Positions 14,376 through 21,689 of a stretch of DNA of 64,000 bases are shown piece by piece. The notes beneath the pieces are model-generated. The model did not search any database, was not told the DNA's origin, and worked only from the letters and a program-made list of their open reading frames with translations. The stretch is from positions 2,602,001-2,666,000 of the forward strand of contig CAJHZI010000481.1 in the NCBI GenBank assembly GCA_905160935.1. The letters are read 5' to 3'. This stretch comes from Enchytraeus crypticus. Taxonomy: Eukaryota; Annelida; Clitellata; Enchytraeida; Enchytraeidae. Positions within the stretch are counted from its first letter, which is position 1. Each line of letters starts with the position of its first letter. A program made the translations under genes and the position numbers.

Positions 14376-17300
14376 ACCCCAATGAAGGAACCGAAATACT
14401 TATTCTTACTCACATTCCTTTTTCAATCTCCATACGTAAGGCACTTAATCGATTAACAAGTTAGTCAAATTATTAAAGACTGTGCCTCATCCATATCTTG
14501 ATGTAGCCCATAGCCTGTGCAATTTTAGCACTAGGTGATTTTCCTTTTTCCTTCCTCATTTCTTGCCCAGTCGCCTCTTACGACAGGAGCAGTTTTCGAT
14601 TGGAATGTTCTTAAGTTACCCTCACGGGAAACTAACAATAATAATAGCAATATTTAAATTTTGTGTACTTGTTGATTTGAAAAAAGGTCGCAGAGGAAGT
14701 CCTGAGGATGTCCATTTCTCTGACACCGGATCAGATTCGTGAGTTGGCAATAAAAATCAACGTAACGATCCGTGGATTGACGAGAATAGACGAGATCCTG
14801 GAGAAAACGAGAGCGGACCTGCAGATAGTCAGGAATCTTGAGAAAAGAGCCAACGATGCCAAGTATGGGTCACGCTGTTCAAGCCATATTTTCAAAATGT
14901 TTAAAGTCATACAATGGTCATAATGGGTACAATGTTGTGTACTGCTCTAAATATTTGTTGTTAACTTTAATCATTTTAGAGCGACTGGAGTGCTGCAGTC
15001 TGATGTGAAAATTAATATTCTTGGGTCAGTGGATAAATGCCATCAGCTATGACGTCACTGCTTTAGGTTATATTGATAAAATGTTATTTAATCTCGTAAA
15101 TTTAATGCATGATACACTTCAGTTTCCCTTGTCGAAGTCATGTTCCAGATCCGTCCAAAAACAATCCGTACATTCTCAAGATATGATTCTGGTCTAACAG
15201 TTTACAGGACACACAAGATTCTGGGACCCATCTGTGCTAAATTATGAAGAACTTAAGTCTAAATGCATCAGTATCAGTTTGTGTGCGTGATTCAATTTTG
15301 CAGTTTAGTGTGAGGCTCGATTTTATGTCTCGCCCCTGCACTACTATCTTCAAAGAGACGCCTGCTCCAGAAATTGAGTTAGCCTTTGAACCTTTGATGC
15401 CATTCCTTTTAAAGTGTCCTAGAAAAATCTGTCCAAAACGTACATAATGTGTTGGTATAACAGGAAAGCGGCAGATGATATTCTAAGAACGGCCCAGAGG
15501 ATTATTGAACTGCTGCGCAAGGCAGCAGAAGCGCAGGACGCTGCCGAATCAGCCATCAGTTCAACCAGAATGCAGATCACTCAAACTGAAGAGGATCTGA
15601 ATAGCGTTAGTGTATTTTCTTTAAGTTTTACGAACGAGAGAAGGCGCAACTCCGTCTAAAATTCGACCTCCTTACCTAAATCCAAAGCTTATGCCAAATT
15701 TAATGTCAGTTTCCTGCTCGATAATATATAACTGATGGATTTGATCCCTGTAACTACTGATTCGCTCTAGAGCAACTTGCCAACAAACCACTGGTTCAGC
15801 CCATTTGACGCATGACCGAATACGCAACTTAAATTTGCCATTTTTATTTTAAATTTTGTACTTTTGTTACTTTATATTATAGAAAATAATCTCAAATCAT
15901 AATCGCTGTCTCAGAGAGAAACGGTATTTTGAAAAAGTACAATAAAAATTTGTACATCGGTACTTAATAGAAGTCCTTAGCAACAGTACTCTGGTACATT
16001 GCATCAGTACAATGTAGTTTACAATAGTACAACGGTACTTTGCAACAGCGGAACTGTACTTTGTACAATGGTATTTTGTACAACAGTACTTTATGCTGCA
16101 CACCGCAAACTGCGTTTATTCTGAGAGTTAAGGATGCCATATGAAAATTATCTAAGGCGCCTTTCTCTTGATTTCATTAGTCAGATTGAGCTTTTTAGTC
16201 AGATTTTTTAGTCAGATTTTTAGTCAGCTTTTTAGTCAGATTGAGGCTTTTATACCAGTCCTGTTTGATGTGTAAGTGCTACGATGCTTACGAGTGCGGC
16301 GCTGTACATTTAAACATTGCATTTGTATTGCATTTGAATTTATATTATTGATTGCATTGCATTTAGTGCATTCCTTTCTCCAGAAATTATTACACAATTT
16401 TCTAATCCTGACTCTAGTTAAACTGTGATTCAAAGGAAGATGATGAAAATGATGATGACGACGACGACTATGATGATGATGATGATGAAGGCGATGAGGA
16501 TGACGACGACAATGATGATGTTGATGATGATGACGATATATTAAATTAAATTGTATTTACTGCAATTTTTACCCACTAGATCGAAAGAATCGTGACGGAG
16601 ACTAGCGAGCAGTCGAACACGACGTTAATTAGAGTGATTGATCTAAGAGAGAGGGTCAATCGCTTGAGGCAGAGGTTCATTGAGAACGAAAGAAACGTTC
16701 AGAGGGCTGCTGCTGAAGCTAAGGAGGCAGAAGAACTAGCCAATAAAGCTGAAAGAGTAAGTTGTCTCGTATTTAATTGATTTAAATGCATTAACAGGGG
16801 CGCATATATAGCCATTATGCAATTCCCTCACCAAGAATACCCATTACGCAAATCCCCCTAAATATGTAAAAATTACCCCATATTTGTAAAAAAAAATCCC
16901 CTCTAATATTTTGACCACGCTCTCTGCGTAGTCGACAAGCCTTGTAGACGCCCCTGTGTATTAGTATACATTGACTATTATCAATCACTTATTGGATTGT
17001 AATTCGTTGAAGTAATTTAGATAATTATTGCGTTATTTGTTTTTATTTTTTTTATTTCATAATGATTTCTGATAAATGCGAATATTATTACAATGAAAAT
17101 CAACCTTTCAGATTTCTTAAAAATACATTTCGTGTTTAGTTTCTATTACTTTGCATTTGAGACGACACATGTTCAGAATATTGTATTCACAATGCAATAA
17201 TTACACCCGGAATATTCAAATGAGTTGAGGCTCCTAATCATTTATATCTAAACAATTTCTTCGTATTTACTACTTATTATTACTACGTACAGGATGCCAA

Positions 17301-19413
17301 TGAACTGGAGATTAAATACACGGAAGTCTCGAGACAGTTGGATGCTAAGTACAATGAGACGAGGATTGCTAAGGAGAAGGCCGATGCTCTGAAGGAAAGG
17401 GCCTCGAGCATGTTCACCAACATAAATCAGAAAGTCACCAATCTACGAAGTGAGTGAACTCTGTGATTTCAGTGAAGATTAAAATAATAATCATTTTAGA
17501 TTATGCAAGTTTAATTTTTGGCAACATTTTTAATGTCCTACTAGTCTAATTTTGGTTTATGGGCATAAACATTACTCACATAAAGAGTAAAGCAAAAGCT
17601 AAATATAGGAAAGAACCGAAAAAGATTAACAATGGTATAAGCATATATGACTAACAACCAACGCTATTTCCTCAGGTATTTCAGTCTGTGTTCATTTTGA
17701 AGTGGGCCGGGTAAACCGAAGTACTCCGCCCAGGCAAACCCCGCCCAGGTGAACCCCGCCCAGATGAACCCCGCCCAGGTGAACCCCGCTCAGGCATGCC
17801 CCGCCCAGGTGAACCCCGCCCAGGTGAACCCCGCCCAGGTGAACCCCGCCCAGGTGAATCCCCCCCAGGCAAACCCCGCCCAGACAAACCCCACCCAGGT
17901 GAACCCCGCCCAGACAAACCCCGCCCAGACAAACCCGCCCAGGTAAACCCCGCCCAGGTAAACCCATAATGGAAGTAATATCAGCGCAATGATGTCACAA
18001 AAGAGGATGGCTAATAAGTAATTTCTCTCTACCCGACTTATAAATGTTAATGCAATGGCATTCAATGGTAACAACATTACAATAGTCAAGGTCTAACCAC
18101 AACGTTTAATATAGGAATAATAACAACGGTTTAATGTCCTTTTCCTCACCCATGGTGTCGGAGATTTTGTATTGCCAAATTTAATTAATTTAATATAAAA
18201 ATTTAAACGAGAGATTTGCGTATTAGTAATTCATAGACTTTGTATGATTACATTCAACTTTTAGTAATAAATTGTTTATTCCTATAGATTTTTACAAGAT
18301 AGTTATATATCTAATCGGGGATCAGCCTCACATCTCCAGTAGTCCACTATTGTTGTCCTTTTTATTATATTATTCGATTTTAGCTAAAAATCGAAACGTC
18401 TTTTTACACATATTTTCAAAAATTTAAAATATATCTCAATAAAATCAAAACCGATATCCTAATGAATATACTGTGCTTTATAACGATTGAGTGGCCCAAA
18501 CTGTGACGAGATTGTTTGATAAACTGTTGGCTAGCGATACCGTACCTGACCATATCTTTTATGATGCCAAAACAGGCGTTAGAGTTAAAGTTAGCCTTAT
18601 ACTTTTCTATATAGCTACTTAATAATTGGCATGAGCAGTATAGTTTGATTCCTATAAATGCTATTTGCATGAATATGCTATATACTGTAGAATGTACTTC
18701 AAAACATGTTAAATATTTAAATTTGTCTTAAGCCAGACTGATGAGTTTTAGTGCAGCCGATTTGACGCTGTCATTAGACTTAAATAAGAAAACTCGAGTT
18801 TAATCTTCGTGTGATTTTATTGTAAACGAAGAGAATTAGCTTTGTCGTAATATAGAAATTAAGCCGTAATTACAATTCTATTTGGGCGCTGTTCAGACTT
18901 ACATTTTCATGCTGCTTTGTATGAAACTGTGTCTCTTCGAGTGCTATTCACAATGAGTTTAAGCTATGCCTGTTGAAGATTTACATGTATTTATCCTGCT
19001 TCATTTTTGATATTTCACGAGAACTTTATTGCATGTTTTGTTTGAATTTTTGTTGCCTATTCAATATCATTATAGCTAGTTGAACGATTATATCTTGAAT
19101 TCATTGTAACATTTGATGTTGCAAAAGTTTTCACTTCATAGATCTAGTGATATGAATTGTGTCCTTTTCTTTTCTAGTGTTTTAAATTATTTGGCAACAA
19201 CTGCAATTCATATTATTCACTTTGCACGTATATTTTGCTGATCATTCTAAAATCCTCGTACTCTATCTAGGTTGGGAGCGTGACTTTAAGTCAAAGGAGG
19301 AATCATTGACCATAATTCTGGGTCAGATAGGAGGTCTGCAGGTGAATATGGTGCAGCTTGTAGTCAGCATCAAGGATGCTGAGCGCTATCTAAGGACCTG
19401 CGGCACAGCCTAA
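1..19413 (+). CDS. Laminin subunit beta, 3' half of gene (isoform ending in first terminal exon)
   Basis: Spliced CDS, partial at the 5' end. The 17 exon segments (1-15, 641-869, 1555-1706, 2249-2464, 3348-3547, 6678-6774, 7782-7973, 9218-9398, 9869-10053, 11176-11411, 11779-11964, 13359-13535, 14687-14862, 15464-15605, 16580-16756, 17293-17449, 19271-19413) join in one open frame of 952 codons plus TAA. The product is the secreted basement-membrane laminin beta chain, which trimerises with alpha and gamma through its C-terminal coiled coil. Visible domains in order are the end of one LE repeat, seven full LE repeats, the CGECFDNWD junction into the coil, coiled coil, a Cys-rich beta knob (exon 11779-11964), more coiled coil, and a C-terminal Cys. 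Domain order and remaining length match vertebrate LAMB1 after its domain IV. The N-terminal LN domain, earlier LE repeats and domain IV lie upstream of the window. Assignment to beta is firm because of the knob; orthology to a particular vertebrate beta is not claimed. Confidence 0.95.
16..640 (+). repeat. Intron made of 27-bp acceptor-like minisatellite with a stray exon copy
   Basis: From about 60 to the acceptor at 640 the intron is a tandem array of a roughly 27-bp unit built around TGATGTTTGTTTTAGC. Each unit resembles a 3' splice site (T-rich tract then TTTTAG). Because 27 is a multiple of 3, it translates as a nine-residue repeat (LLLMFVLAC), so the long open frames here are not genes. 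Positions 411-436 are an exact 26-base copy of the first 26 bases of the following exon (641-666), 230 bp upstream. Confidence 0.9.
641..869 (+). CDS. Laminin beta exon: LE7 and start of LE8
   Basis: Acceptor TTTGTTTTAG at 631-640, donor GTTAGA from 870; enters with two bases of a split codon and leaves in phase 2. It encodes [15 protein letters not shown]... with Cys spacing of a full laminin EGF-like repeat, then [19 protein letters not shown], matching vertebrate beta1 CQCNGHADDCDPVTGECLNC. It follows a minisatellite of acceptor-like units. Confidence 0.93.
870..1554 (+). other. Laminin intron
   Basis: AT-rich intron. Positions about 880-1110 are a degenerate tetranucleotide run (AATC/AGTC type). 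I see no gene or dispersed-repeat copy in the rest. Confidence 0.7.
1555..1706 (+). CDS. Laminin beta exon: end of LE8, start of LE9
   Basis: Acceptor ATATCACAG ending at 1554, donor GTAATA at 1707. It completes an Arg codon from the previous exon, giving [19 protein letters not shown] (vertebrate beta1 CERCLAGYYGDP), then [17 protein letters not shown] and CDCEPGYTG. Leaves in phase 1. Confidence 0.93.
1801..1995 (+). mobile_element. Dispersed repeat family D (GAT-tailed), copy 1
   Basis: Contains the family signatures ACGTCAGAAAGGGCATTCGG, GGTGAGCGCCTAG, AAACGAATGGAAAAAT, CGACCCTAGTCAAACTGGGA and TTCAAGGGAAGATGATGATG ending in a short GAT microsatellite. It lies in the intron between laminin exons. 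Non-autonomous and noncoding; class not determined. Confidence 0.75.
2104..2240 (+). repeat. TTATG/TTAGG simple repeat abutting a splice acceptor
   Basis: A pentamer array (GTTAT with GGTTA variants) runs to within about ten bases of the acceptor TTATCTAG at 2248. The open frame across it ([11 protein letters not shown]...) is a repeat artefact. Confidence 0.85.
2249..2464 (+). CDS. Laminin beta exon: end of LE9 and LE10
   Basis: Acceptor at 2248, donor GTAAGA at 2465; phase 1 in and out. It encodes [21 protein letters not shown] then [20 protein letters not shown] and [16 protein letters not shown]. This matches the vertebrate beta1 LE with CHNNIDTTDPEACD and CLKCLYHTEGEHC, a beta-chain hallmark. 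Confidence 0.95.
2465..3347 (+). other. Laminin intron
   Basis: AT-rich intron without a recognisable gene, SINE or tandem array; it ends in TTGTTGTTATCCTAG. Nothing further supported. Confidence 0.6.
3348..3547 (+). CDS. Laminin beta exon: LE11 and start of LE12
   Basis: Acceptor ATCCTAG at 3341-3347, donor GTAGGA at 3548; enters with two bases of a split Met codon and leaves in phase 0. It encodes [35 protein letters not shown] and [16 protein letters not shown], matching vertebrate beta1 CLCLPNVIGQNCDRC and TWQLASGTGCDPCNC. Confidence 0.95.
3685..6347 (+). repeat. 43-bp minisatellite, 62 units, in laminin intron
   Basis: A unit based on ATATGGCTATAAATGGACTA plus TGTCTAACATATGGAATACATTA is repeated 62 times. 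The interval is exactly 43 bp for 60 successive steps (3729 to 6309) and only the first unit is 42 bp. The commonest variant is GGACTATG against GGAATATG; the latter is at units 1-4, 8, 12, 17, 28, 42, 50, 53, 59 and 60. Other changes are TGTCTAT for TGGCTAT in units 1 and 3, and ATAAGTGG in unit 61. No unit has an indel after the first. It fills most of the intron between exons 3348-3547 and 6678-6774. Confidence 0.98.
6430..6545 (+). mobile_element. 5' part of dispersed repeat family D
   Basis: TTGTGTCGGGGCTGCTTGAA, AGACCAACCTTGTACTG and CGTCGTAAAAAGCGACATAA-like sequence followed by CCAACGTCAGAATGGGG. The same block heads the full-length-looking copy at 49005-49275, so this is a truncated member. 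Confidence 0.65.
6678..6774 (+). CDS. Laminin beta exon: most of LE12
   Basis: Acceptor CTACTTTCAG at 6668-6677, donor GTGAGT at 6775; phase 0 in, phase 1 out. It encodes [20 protein letters not shown] then [10 protein letters not shown], aligned with vertebrate beta1 GQCQCMPGFGGRTCSEC and FWGDPDVECR. Small exon, correct Cys spacing. Confidence 0.93.
6812..6890 (-). mobile_element. Family D repeat, 3' end with CAT/GAT tail, inverted
   Basis: On the minus strand it reads CGACCCTAGTTAAACTGGGA, TTCAAGGGAAGATGATGATG and a GAT microsatellite of about 45 bp. It starts about 40 bp after a laminin donor site. Confidence 0.75.
7265..7490 (+). mobile_element. tRNA-derived SINE family A, first of a tandem pair
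   Basis: Diverged copy (AGTCAGTGGCGATGTTGGTAA ... GGGATCAAATCATGGGC ... GAGTGAGGAAACTGACGTTA). The similarity to the next copy (7521-7750) continues past the SINE into TTTATTTCCG... and TTGATTGGTTTCTG. The SINE plus its 3' extension therefore looks tandemly duplicated with a spacing of about 256 bp. Confidence 0.8.
7521..7750 (+). mobile_element. tRNA-derived SINE family A, second of a tandem pair
   Basis: GGAGCCAGTGGCGAAGTCGT (A-box region), GTGCGGGGTTCACATCCTGG (B-box region), GCTTTCGAGTGAGGAAACTG and the shared 3' extension. It ends about 30 bp before the acceptor of the laminin exon at 7782. Confidence 0.88.
7782..7973 (+). CDS. Laminin beta exon: LE13 and start of coiled coil
   Basis: Acceptor TTATGTAACAG at 7771-7781, donor GTAATT at 7974; phase 1 in and out. 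It encodes [41 protein letters not shown] then [11 protein letters not shown], matching vertebrate beta1 CHQCFALWDVIIAEL. The CxxC is where the LE stem ends and the laminin coiled-coil arm begins. Confidence 0.95.
8047..8215 (+). mobile_element. Family D repeat, GAT-tailed
   Basis: AGGCTCCAAAAATTACCAAA, AAACGAATGGAAAAGTCTCA, CCCGACCCTAGTTAAACTGG and a short GATGATGATG tail. It shares a GGATTGACTGATGGATGATA insert with the copy at 1801-1995, so these two form a subfamily. Confidence 0.75.
8234..8437 (+). repeat. Tandem duplication of about 115 bp
   Basis: GAACGTCAAGTATCGGCATGA and GAATGGCTGTTCCTGAGAT at about 8242-8290 recur at about 8358-8410. The region between also repeats (AATTATAAGTATATACTTAA). 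Noncoding intronic duplication. Confidence 0.75.
8655..9145. mobile_element. Composite dispersed repeat (family E) ending in a TTA-tail element
   Basis: Starts with GTTGTGTCCGAGTCGCTGAA and AGACCAACCTAAACTGCACG (as in family D heads), then AAAAGGCGAAAGAC and CTCAGAAGCCATATT. It ends with TGACGTCCCTGATATCATCC, GAGGAAACGGACGTTAAACC and a (TTA)n run at 9107-9143. Related pieces are at 6985-7090, 9530-9600, 11530-11760, 14440-14630 and 51520-51570. A local set of nested inverted repeats (AGCTCTAGATATGC/TCTAAG) is at 8994-9055. Confidence 0.6.
9218..9398 (+). CDS. Laminin beta exon: coiled coil (domain II)
   Basis: Acceptor TTTTTCAAAG ending at 9217, donor GTTAGA at 9399; phase 1 in, phase 2 out. 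It encodes [10 protein letters not shown]..., then the heptad-like stretch [19 protein letters not shown] and LRRQLEFIR. Potential N-glycosylation at NET and NGT. A (TTA)n run lies shortly upstream of the acceptor. Confidence 0.88.
9399..9868 (+). other. Laminin intron
   Basis: AT-rich, with a weak family E fragment at about 9530-9600 (AAGCATTTCAGAAGCTATAT). Nothing else supported. Confidence 0.6.
9869..10053 (+). CDS. Laminin beta exon: coiled coil (domain II)
   Basis: Acceptor TTCTGTAG at 9861-9868, donor GTGGGT at 10054; phase 2 in, phase 1 out. It encodes [38 protein letters not shown] and [12 protein letters not shown]. High charge with regularly spaced hydrophobics; NLT and NAT glycosylation sequons. 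Confidence 0.9.
10070..10205 (-). mobile_element. Dispersed repeat family G, inverted copy
   Basis: On the minus strand it carries ATTAGAGTGCTACAGTCATC, a GACAACATCGAGCAC core and AAGCCGGCGAGCAAAAAG, followed by AAAAGGTGCAAATTCCAAAA. The same modules occur at 36412-36490, 47068-47155, 54243-54305 and 59440-59562. Noncoding; class unknown. Confidence 0.7.
10206..11175 (+). other. Laminin intron
   Basis: No gene or clear repeat copy recognised. The 62-codon open frame on the other strand has no supporting features. Confidence 0.6.
11176..11411 (+). CDS. Laminin beta exon: coiled coil leading to beta knob
   Basis: Acceptor TTTCGCACAG ending at 11175, donor GTTAGT at 11412; phase 1 in, phase 0 out. 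Too few internal start codons made this exon easy to miss, but the frame is open throughout. It encodes [38 protein letters not shown] and [18 protein letters not shown]. It aligns with vertebrate beta1 sequence between GALDSITKYF and the knob. Confidence 0.9.
11530..11760. mobile_element. Family E dispersed repeat
   Basis: GTACGCACCTTAAAAGGCGA, CCCCTTAAAAGCCATATT, TCTCAGGCGCCTATTGATGC, GAGACGTCCCTGACATAGCC and GGACGTTAAATTCTTATT. The 3' module is shared with 53860-53950. Confidence 0.65.
11779..11964 (+). CDS. Laminin beta exon: Cys-rich beta knob
   Basis: Acceptor GATATCGCAG at 11769-11778, donor GTATAC at 11965; phase 0 both sides, 62 codons. It encodes [20 protein letters not shown] then [10 protein letters not shown] with six Cys, followed by a helical stretch [21 protein letters not shown] Cys-rich loop interrupting the coil is the diagnostic Lbeta domain of laminin beta chains (vertebrate beta1 CGGPNC...KCGGPGCGGL). 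The exon is clearly GC-richer than its introns. Confidence 0.96.
12121..12260 (+). mobile_element. tRNA-derived SINE family A
   Basis: GAGCCCGTGGCAATGTCGGTAA-like A-box region (12129-12150), degraded B box, CGTCACTGACATCGCTTTCG and TGAGGAAACTGACGTTAACA. An AGCTAAGTTTAGCGTCAGTT piece follows, like an inverted 3' end. Confidence 0.8.
12655..13358 (+). repeat. Tandem array containing copies of a splice acceptor and exon start
   Basis: About seven units of 60-85 bp precede the exon at 13359. Each has a GATTGATTGAT-type tract, an AG, and a copy of the first 25-30 exon bases (ATAAGCTCGGCTAGGGACCT then GTGTGATATG). The unit at 13064-13093 is identical to the first 30 exon bases. Others start near 12979, 13123, 13201 and 13280 with 1-5 changes; two more (near 12668 and 12880) are strongly degraded. 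No copy extends further into the exon. Confidence 0.92.
13359..13535 (+). CDS. Laminin beta exon: coiled coil (domain I)
   Basis: Acceptor TTGATCAG ending at 13358, donor GTGTTA at 13536; phase 0 both sides, 59 codons. It encodes [40 protein letters not shown] and [19 protein letters not shown], matching vertebrate beta1 LRNLIKQIRNFLTQDSADLDSIE in position. GC-rich against an AT-rich intron, which separates the real exon from the upstream copies of its start. Confidence 0.93.
13630..13745 (+). mobile_element. Family F (AAT/TTA-tailed) repeat
   Basis: AATAATAATAAAGGTTTAAT, GGTTTAACGTCGGTTTCCTC, ATGTCAGGGACGTCCCCACA and two ACACATCACTACA copies. This family is always tied to a TTA/AAT microsatellite at the GTTTAACGTC end. 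Confidence 0.75.
13746..14686 (+). other. Laminin intron
   Basis: AT-rich intron with two TTTCTTTATTAATG tandem units near 14150-14195, a C8 run and (CT)n microsatellite at 14336-14376, and an inverted family E fragment at about 14440-14630 (CAGTCGCCTCTTACGACAGG). Confidence 0.65.
14687..14862 (+). CDS. Laminin beta exon: coiled coil (domain I)
   Basis: Acceptor GAAAAAAG ending at 14686, donor GTATGG at 14863; phase 0 in, phase 2 out. It encodes [20 protein letters not shown] and [20 protein letters not shown], aligned with vertebrate beta1 VANEVLKMEMPSTPQQLQNL. Strong local similarity to beta1. Confidence 0.94.
14863..15463 (+). other. Laminin intron
   Basis: No recognisable repeat or gene. 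The open frame at 15244-15447 has no supporting features and runs to the acceptor region by chance. Confidence 0.6.
15464..15605 (+). CDS. Laminin beta exon: coiled coil (domain I)
   Basis: Acceptor GTATAACAG ending at 15463, donor GTTAGT at 15606; phase 2 in, phase 0 out. It encodes [40 protein letters not shown] and TEEDLNS; vertebrate beta1 has EKAQVAAEKAIKQADEDIQG here. Confidence 0.93.
15606..16579 (+). repeat. Laminin intron with three kinds of tandem repeat
   Basis: Degenerate GTAC-rich units of 14-17 bp at about 15940-16095 (CAACAGTACTTTG type). Then about five TTTTTAGTCAGA units at 16180-16255. Then a family D 3' end at 16405-16440 with a long GAT/GAC microsatellite to about 16540. 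Confidence 0.75.
16580..16756 (+). CDS. Laminin beta exon: coiled coil (domain I)
   Basis: Acceptor ACCCACTAG ending at 16579, donor GTAAGT at 16757; phase 0 both sides, 59 codons. It encodes [40 protein letters not shown] and [17 protein letters not shown]. Regular heptads; NTT sequon. Confidence 0.93.
16757..17292 (+). other. Laminin intron
   Basis: AT-rich. No gene or repeat copy recognised. Confidence 0.6.
17293..17449 (+). CDS. Laminin beta exon: coiled coil, last shared exon
   Basis: Acceptor CTACGTACAG ending at 17292, donor GTGAGT at 17450; phase 0 in, phase 1 out. It encodes [20 protein letters not shown] and [20 protein letters not shown]; vertebrate beta1 has LDEKYKKVENLIAKKTEESA nearby. 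Its phase-1 donor fits both terminal exons, at 19271 and 22652. Confidence 0.93.
17725..17968 (+). repeat. GC-rich 15-bp minisatellite in laminin intron
   Basis: About 16 units of CAGGTGAACCCCGCC and variants (CAGACAAACC, CAGGCAAACC, CAGGTAAACC). As 15 is divisible by 3, all frames stay open on both strands (NPAQV on +, GVHLG and GFTWA on -), so the four overlapping open frames here are artefacts. The minus strand repeats GGGCGGGG. Each + unit holds CAGGTGA or CAGGTAA, which resembles a 5' splice site. Sharp GC island in an AT-rich intron. Confidence 0.95.
17969..19270 (+). other. Laminin intron before first terminal exon
   Basis: AT-rich, with a short family F fragment at about 18105-18165 (GGTTTAATGTCCTTTTCCTC). 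No gene seen; it ends in CTCTATCTAG. Confidence 0.6.
19271..19413 (+). CDS. Laminin beta terminal exon 1 (C-terminal tail, isoform 1)
   Basis: Acceptor CTCTATCTAG at 19261-19270, TAA at 19411-19413. It completes a Ser codon and encodes 46 residues: [43 protein letters not shown]. The Cys 4 residues from the end is in the place of the vertebrate beta C-terminal Cys (VAVYSTCL) that bonds with gamma near the coil end. This tail is known in vertebrates to influence integrin binding. Candidate polyadenylation hexamers AATAAA follow at 19931 and about 20061. Confidence 0.93.
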
Positions 19414-19930
19414 CTTTTCTTCTGCAGCAAAAACAGAAATATGGTAGTCTCATTTGGACTTTCACAGATTTCGTATAGATGTGGACACTGGATGTTTTAA
19501 CATAGTTTGTTTGGTAGAGGTTCTTTTAGGATTCGAAAGGTGTTCTAACAAAATTTCTTTAGCAGTTCATGTTAAATGTTAGTTGATAGTGCTTAATTGC
19601 TAGATCTGAAATAGGTACAAATATTTAACTTTATTTATTTAAGATTACTTAATCAGGCCTTGTGATAAATCAAAGGAATCTTAATCTTTAATTCTAAAAG
19701 CATGTGTTAAATAAGTATTTAAGGCAACAGATTCAAAGAATATGAAGGAAGCATAATTATCGTGTTTTCACACTCAGCTAACATTAAGTGTCCTAGCATT
19801 GCTTGATTTAACATATTTCTATACTGAGGCGATTGCCTCATTCATCCAAACGATTTTCGTACAAATTTGGTAGCATTTATGTAACTGGTAACTGTTGCTA
19901 CAGATATGTTAGCTTTACTTGTACTCTACT

Positions 19931-19936
19931 AATAAA
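19931..19936 (+). terminator. Candidate polyadenylation signal after laminin terminal exon 1
   Basis: AATAAA about 520 bp after the TAA. Such hexamers are common in AT-rich DNA; a second lies at about 20061. Position fits a transcript ending before terminal exon 2. Confidence 0.35.
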
Positions 19937-21500
19937 TTTTGAACAGTTATTTTAGCTTTGCTTGAGCTTAATTTAAACTGTTTAGCATTATTTTCATATT
20001 TCAAGAGAATAATTACGTTAATTGCTTGTGATACGACCACTTTAGATAAATACCATGGATCATGAATAAATTAAATGTTAAATAAGGTAAATATAATAAG
20101 CTAAATTAAAAGGATCATAAATCAGGCTCACATTGGCTGGCTGCAAAAGTTTCGGTTAATTAAATGTTTCATTCAGTTGTTGTCATAACTGAAAGCGTAC
20201 AGTGTTGGGTTTGATCGGAAATTCCCAAGTCTCGTACTAAATTTATTGTATTCTCAAGTTTTAATTATCTCATAAGTTCATTAATATTCCTTGTTATGGT
20301 ATTTTATTGAAAAATTATATTTACACTAATTTACTGCTAATTTTGCATTATTCGCTATTATTCTGTAGTTCTATAAAATTTCCAAATTGTTTTTAATTTA
20401 TTTTTTAGTCTTTTTTACCCAATTTTATTAGTATAAGCTATGAATCTAATATTAATTATTATTAGTAGTATTTTTCGTTTACTCTTTCTTCATTAATTAT
20501 AATAATAATTTTATTTTTATATTATTATTATTATTATTAATATTATTTATTTGTATTATTATTTGTATTATTATTAGTATTATAGTATTATTATTAGTAG
20601 TAGTACTAGCGTTATTATTATTATTATTTGTAGTATTATCATTACGACTACTAATTCTAGTTAATTAATTATTTGAAGAAATCAATCCACTAACTTGAAC
20701 CTCATTATTTTAGTCAGTGTTCTAACTAATACTTCGTGTGGAGATATGCAATTAATTGCATGTAGTACATATATACATGTCTAACGTCGTGGTGATGGGC
20801 TTATCTAACGCTTGTTTGATCATGTTAATCTATATAAGATATTTTAATATATGTTCTAAGCTTCTAACTTGATCTTTAGTAAATATTATGTCGCTAACAA
20901 AACTTGCCTGCACAATACAATATACTTTTAATTTTGATTAATGATTACAGCAATGCTACATTTTTTCAACATGTTTATATTTCACTTGGTGCTATATTTT
21001 AATTTTTCAATTTTTTCGTTTATAATATCGGATTTTAAAGTTAAATATCTTAAACTCTCGTTCGTAAATCTAGATCTAGTAAATATTACATTCATTCTGC
21101 AAACTTATCTGTAACCTTTAAGTAAACATTTTATTGTATTATTTGTGCGATTTTAATTATTAAATTAGGCATTTATCATTTCTAAATATTTAACGTTAAA
21201 AATGTCTAGTAGGCCTACTAATGGCTAAAATTCTTTTAATGTAGAAGTATCTAGGTGAATTTATACGAAGCTAAAATAGATATTATATTATCCCTTGTCG
21301 AAACATTTATATTACTCCGATCGTGGCGTATTCTGAATGCGCTTGATTACAGTAGTGAGATGTTGCTGGGAAAACAAAAATATTATGTCTAAAAATTTGT
21401 CAAGTTTGTCCTCTGGGGTACTACATCCCGTTGCCTACAGTAATGATAGTAGCTGACTTGTGGCCTCCTTATTCTGCAGACCATTTGCCTCAAATGTAAA

Positions 21501-21689
21501 CTGAAGGCAATAGGCAGCCGATAAATGGTTGTACTAACTAAAATCATTTATCGATAAAAAAACATTTACCAAACACAACCATTTATCGATAAAAAACATT
21601 TACCAAACACAACCATTTATCGATAAGAAATTTAGCCGATAAATGGCTGTATTTAGTACAACCATTTATCGGCTGCCTATTGCTTTCAG
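21501..21689. mobile_element. MITE-like element with 36-bp TIRs and TAAA flanks
   Basis: Left arm 21501-21536 (CTGAAGGCAATAGGCAGCCG then ATAAATGGTTGTACTA) is the reverse complement of 21654-21689 with one mismatch. Both sides have TAAA (21497-21500 and 21690-21693), a possible 4-bp target duplication. The inside is made of about three 34-bp tandem units with AACCATTTATCGATAAAAAA. Noncoding; superfamily not assigned. Confidence 0.75.

Noticed and set aside
17681..18089. Four overlapping open frames coding NPAQV, GVHLG, GRGSPGR and GFTWA repeats
   Set aside because: All are readings of one 15-bp minisatellite in a laminin intron on both strands.
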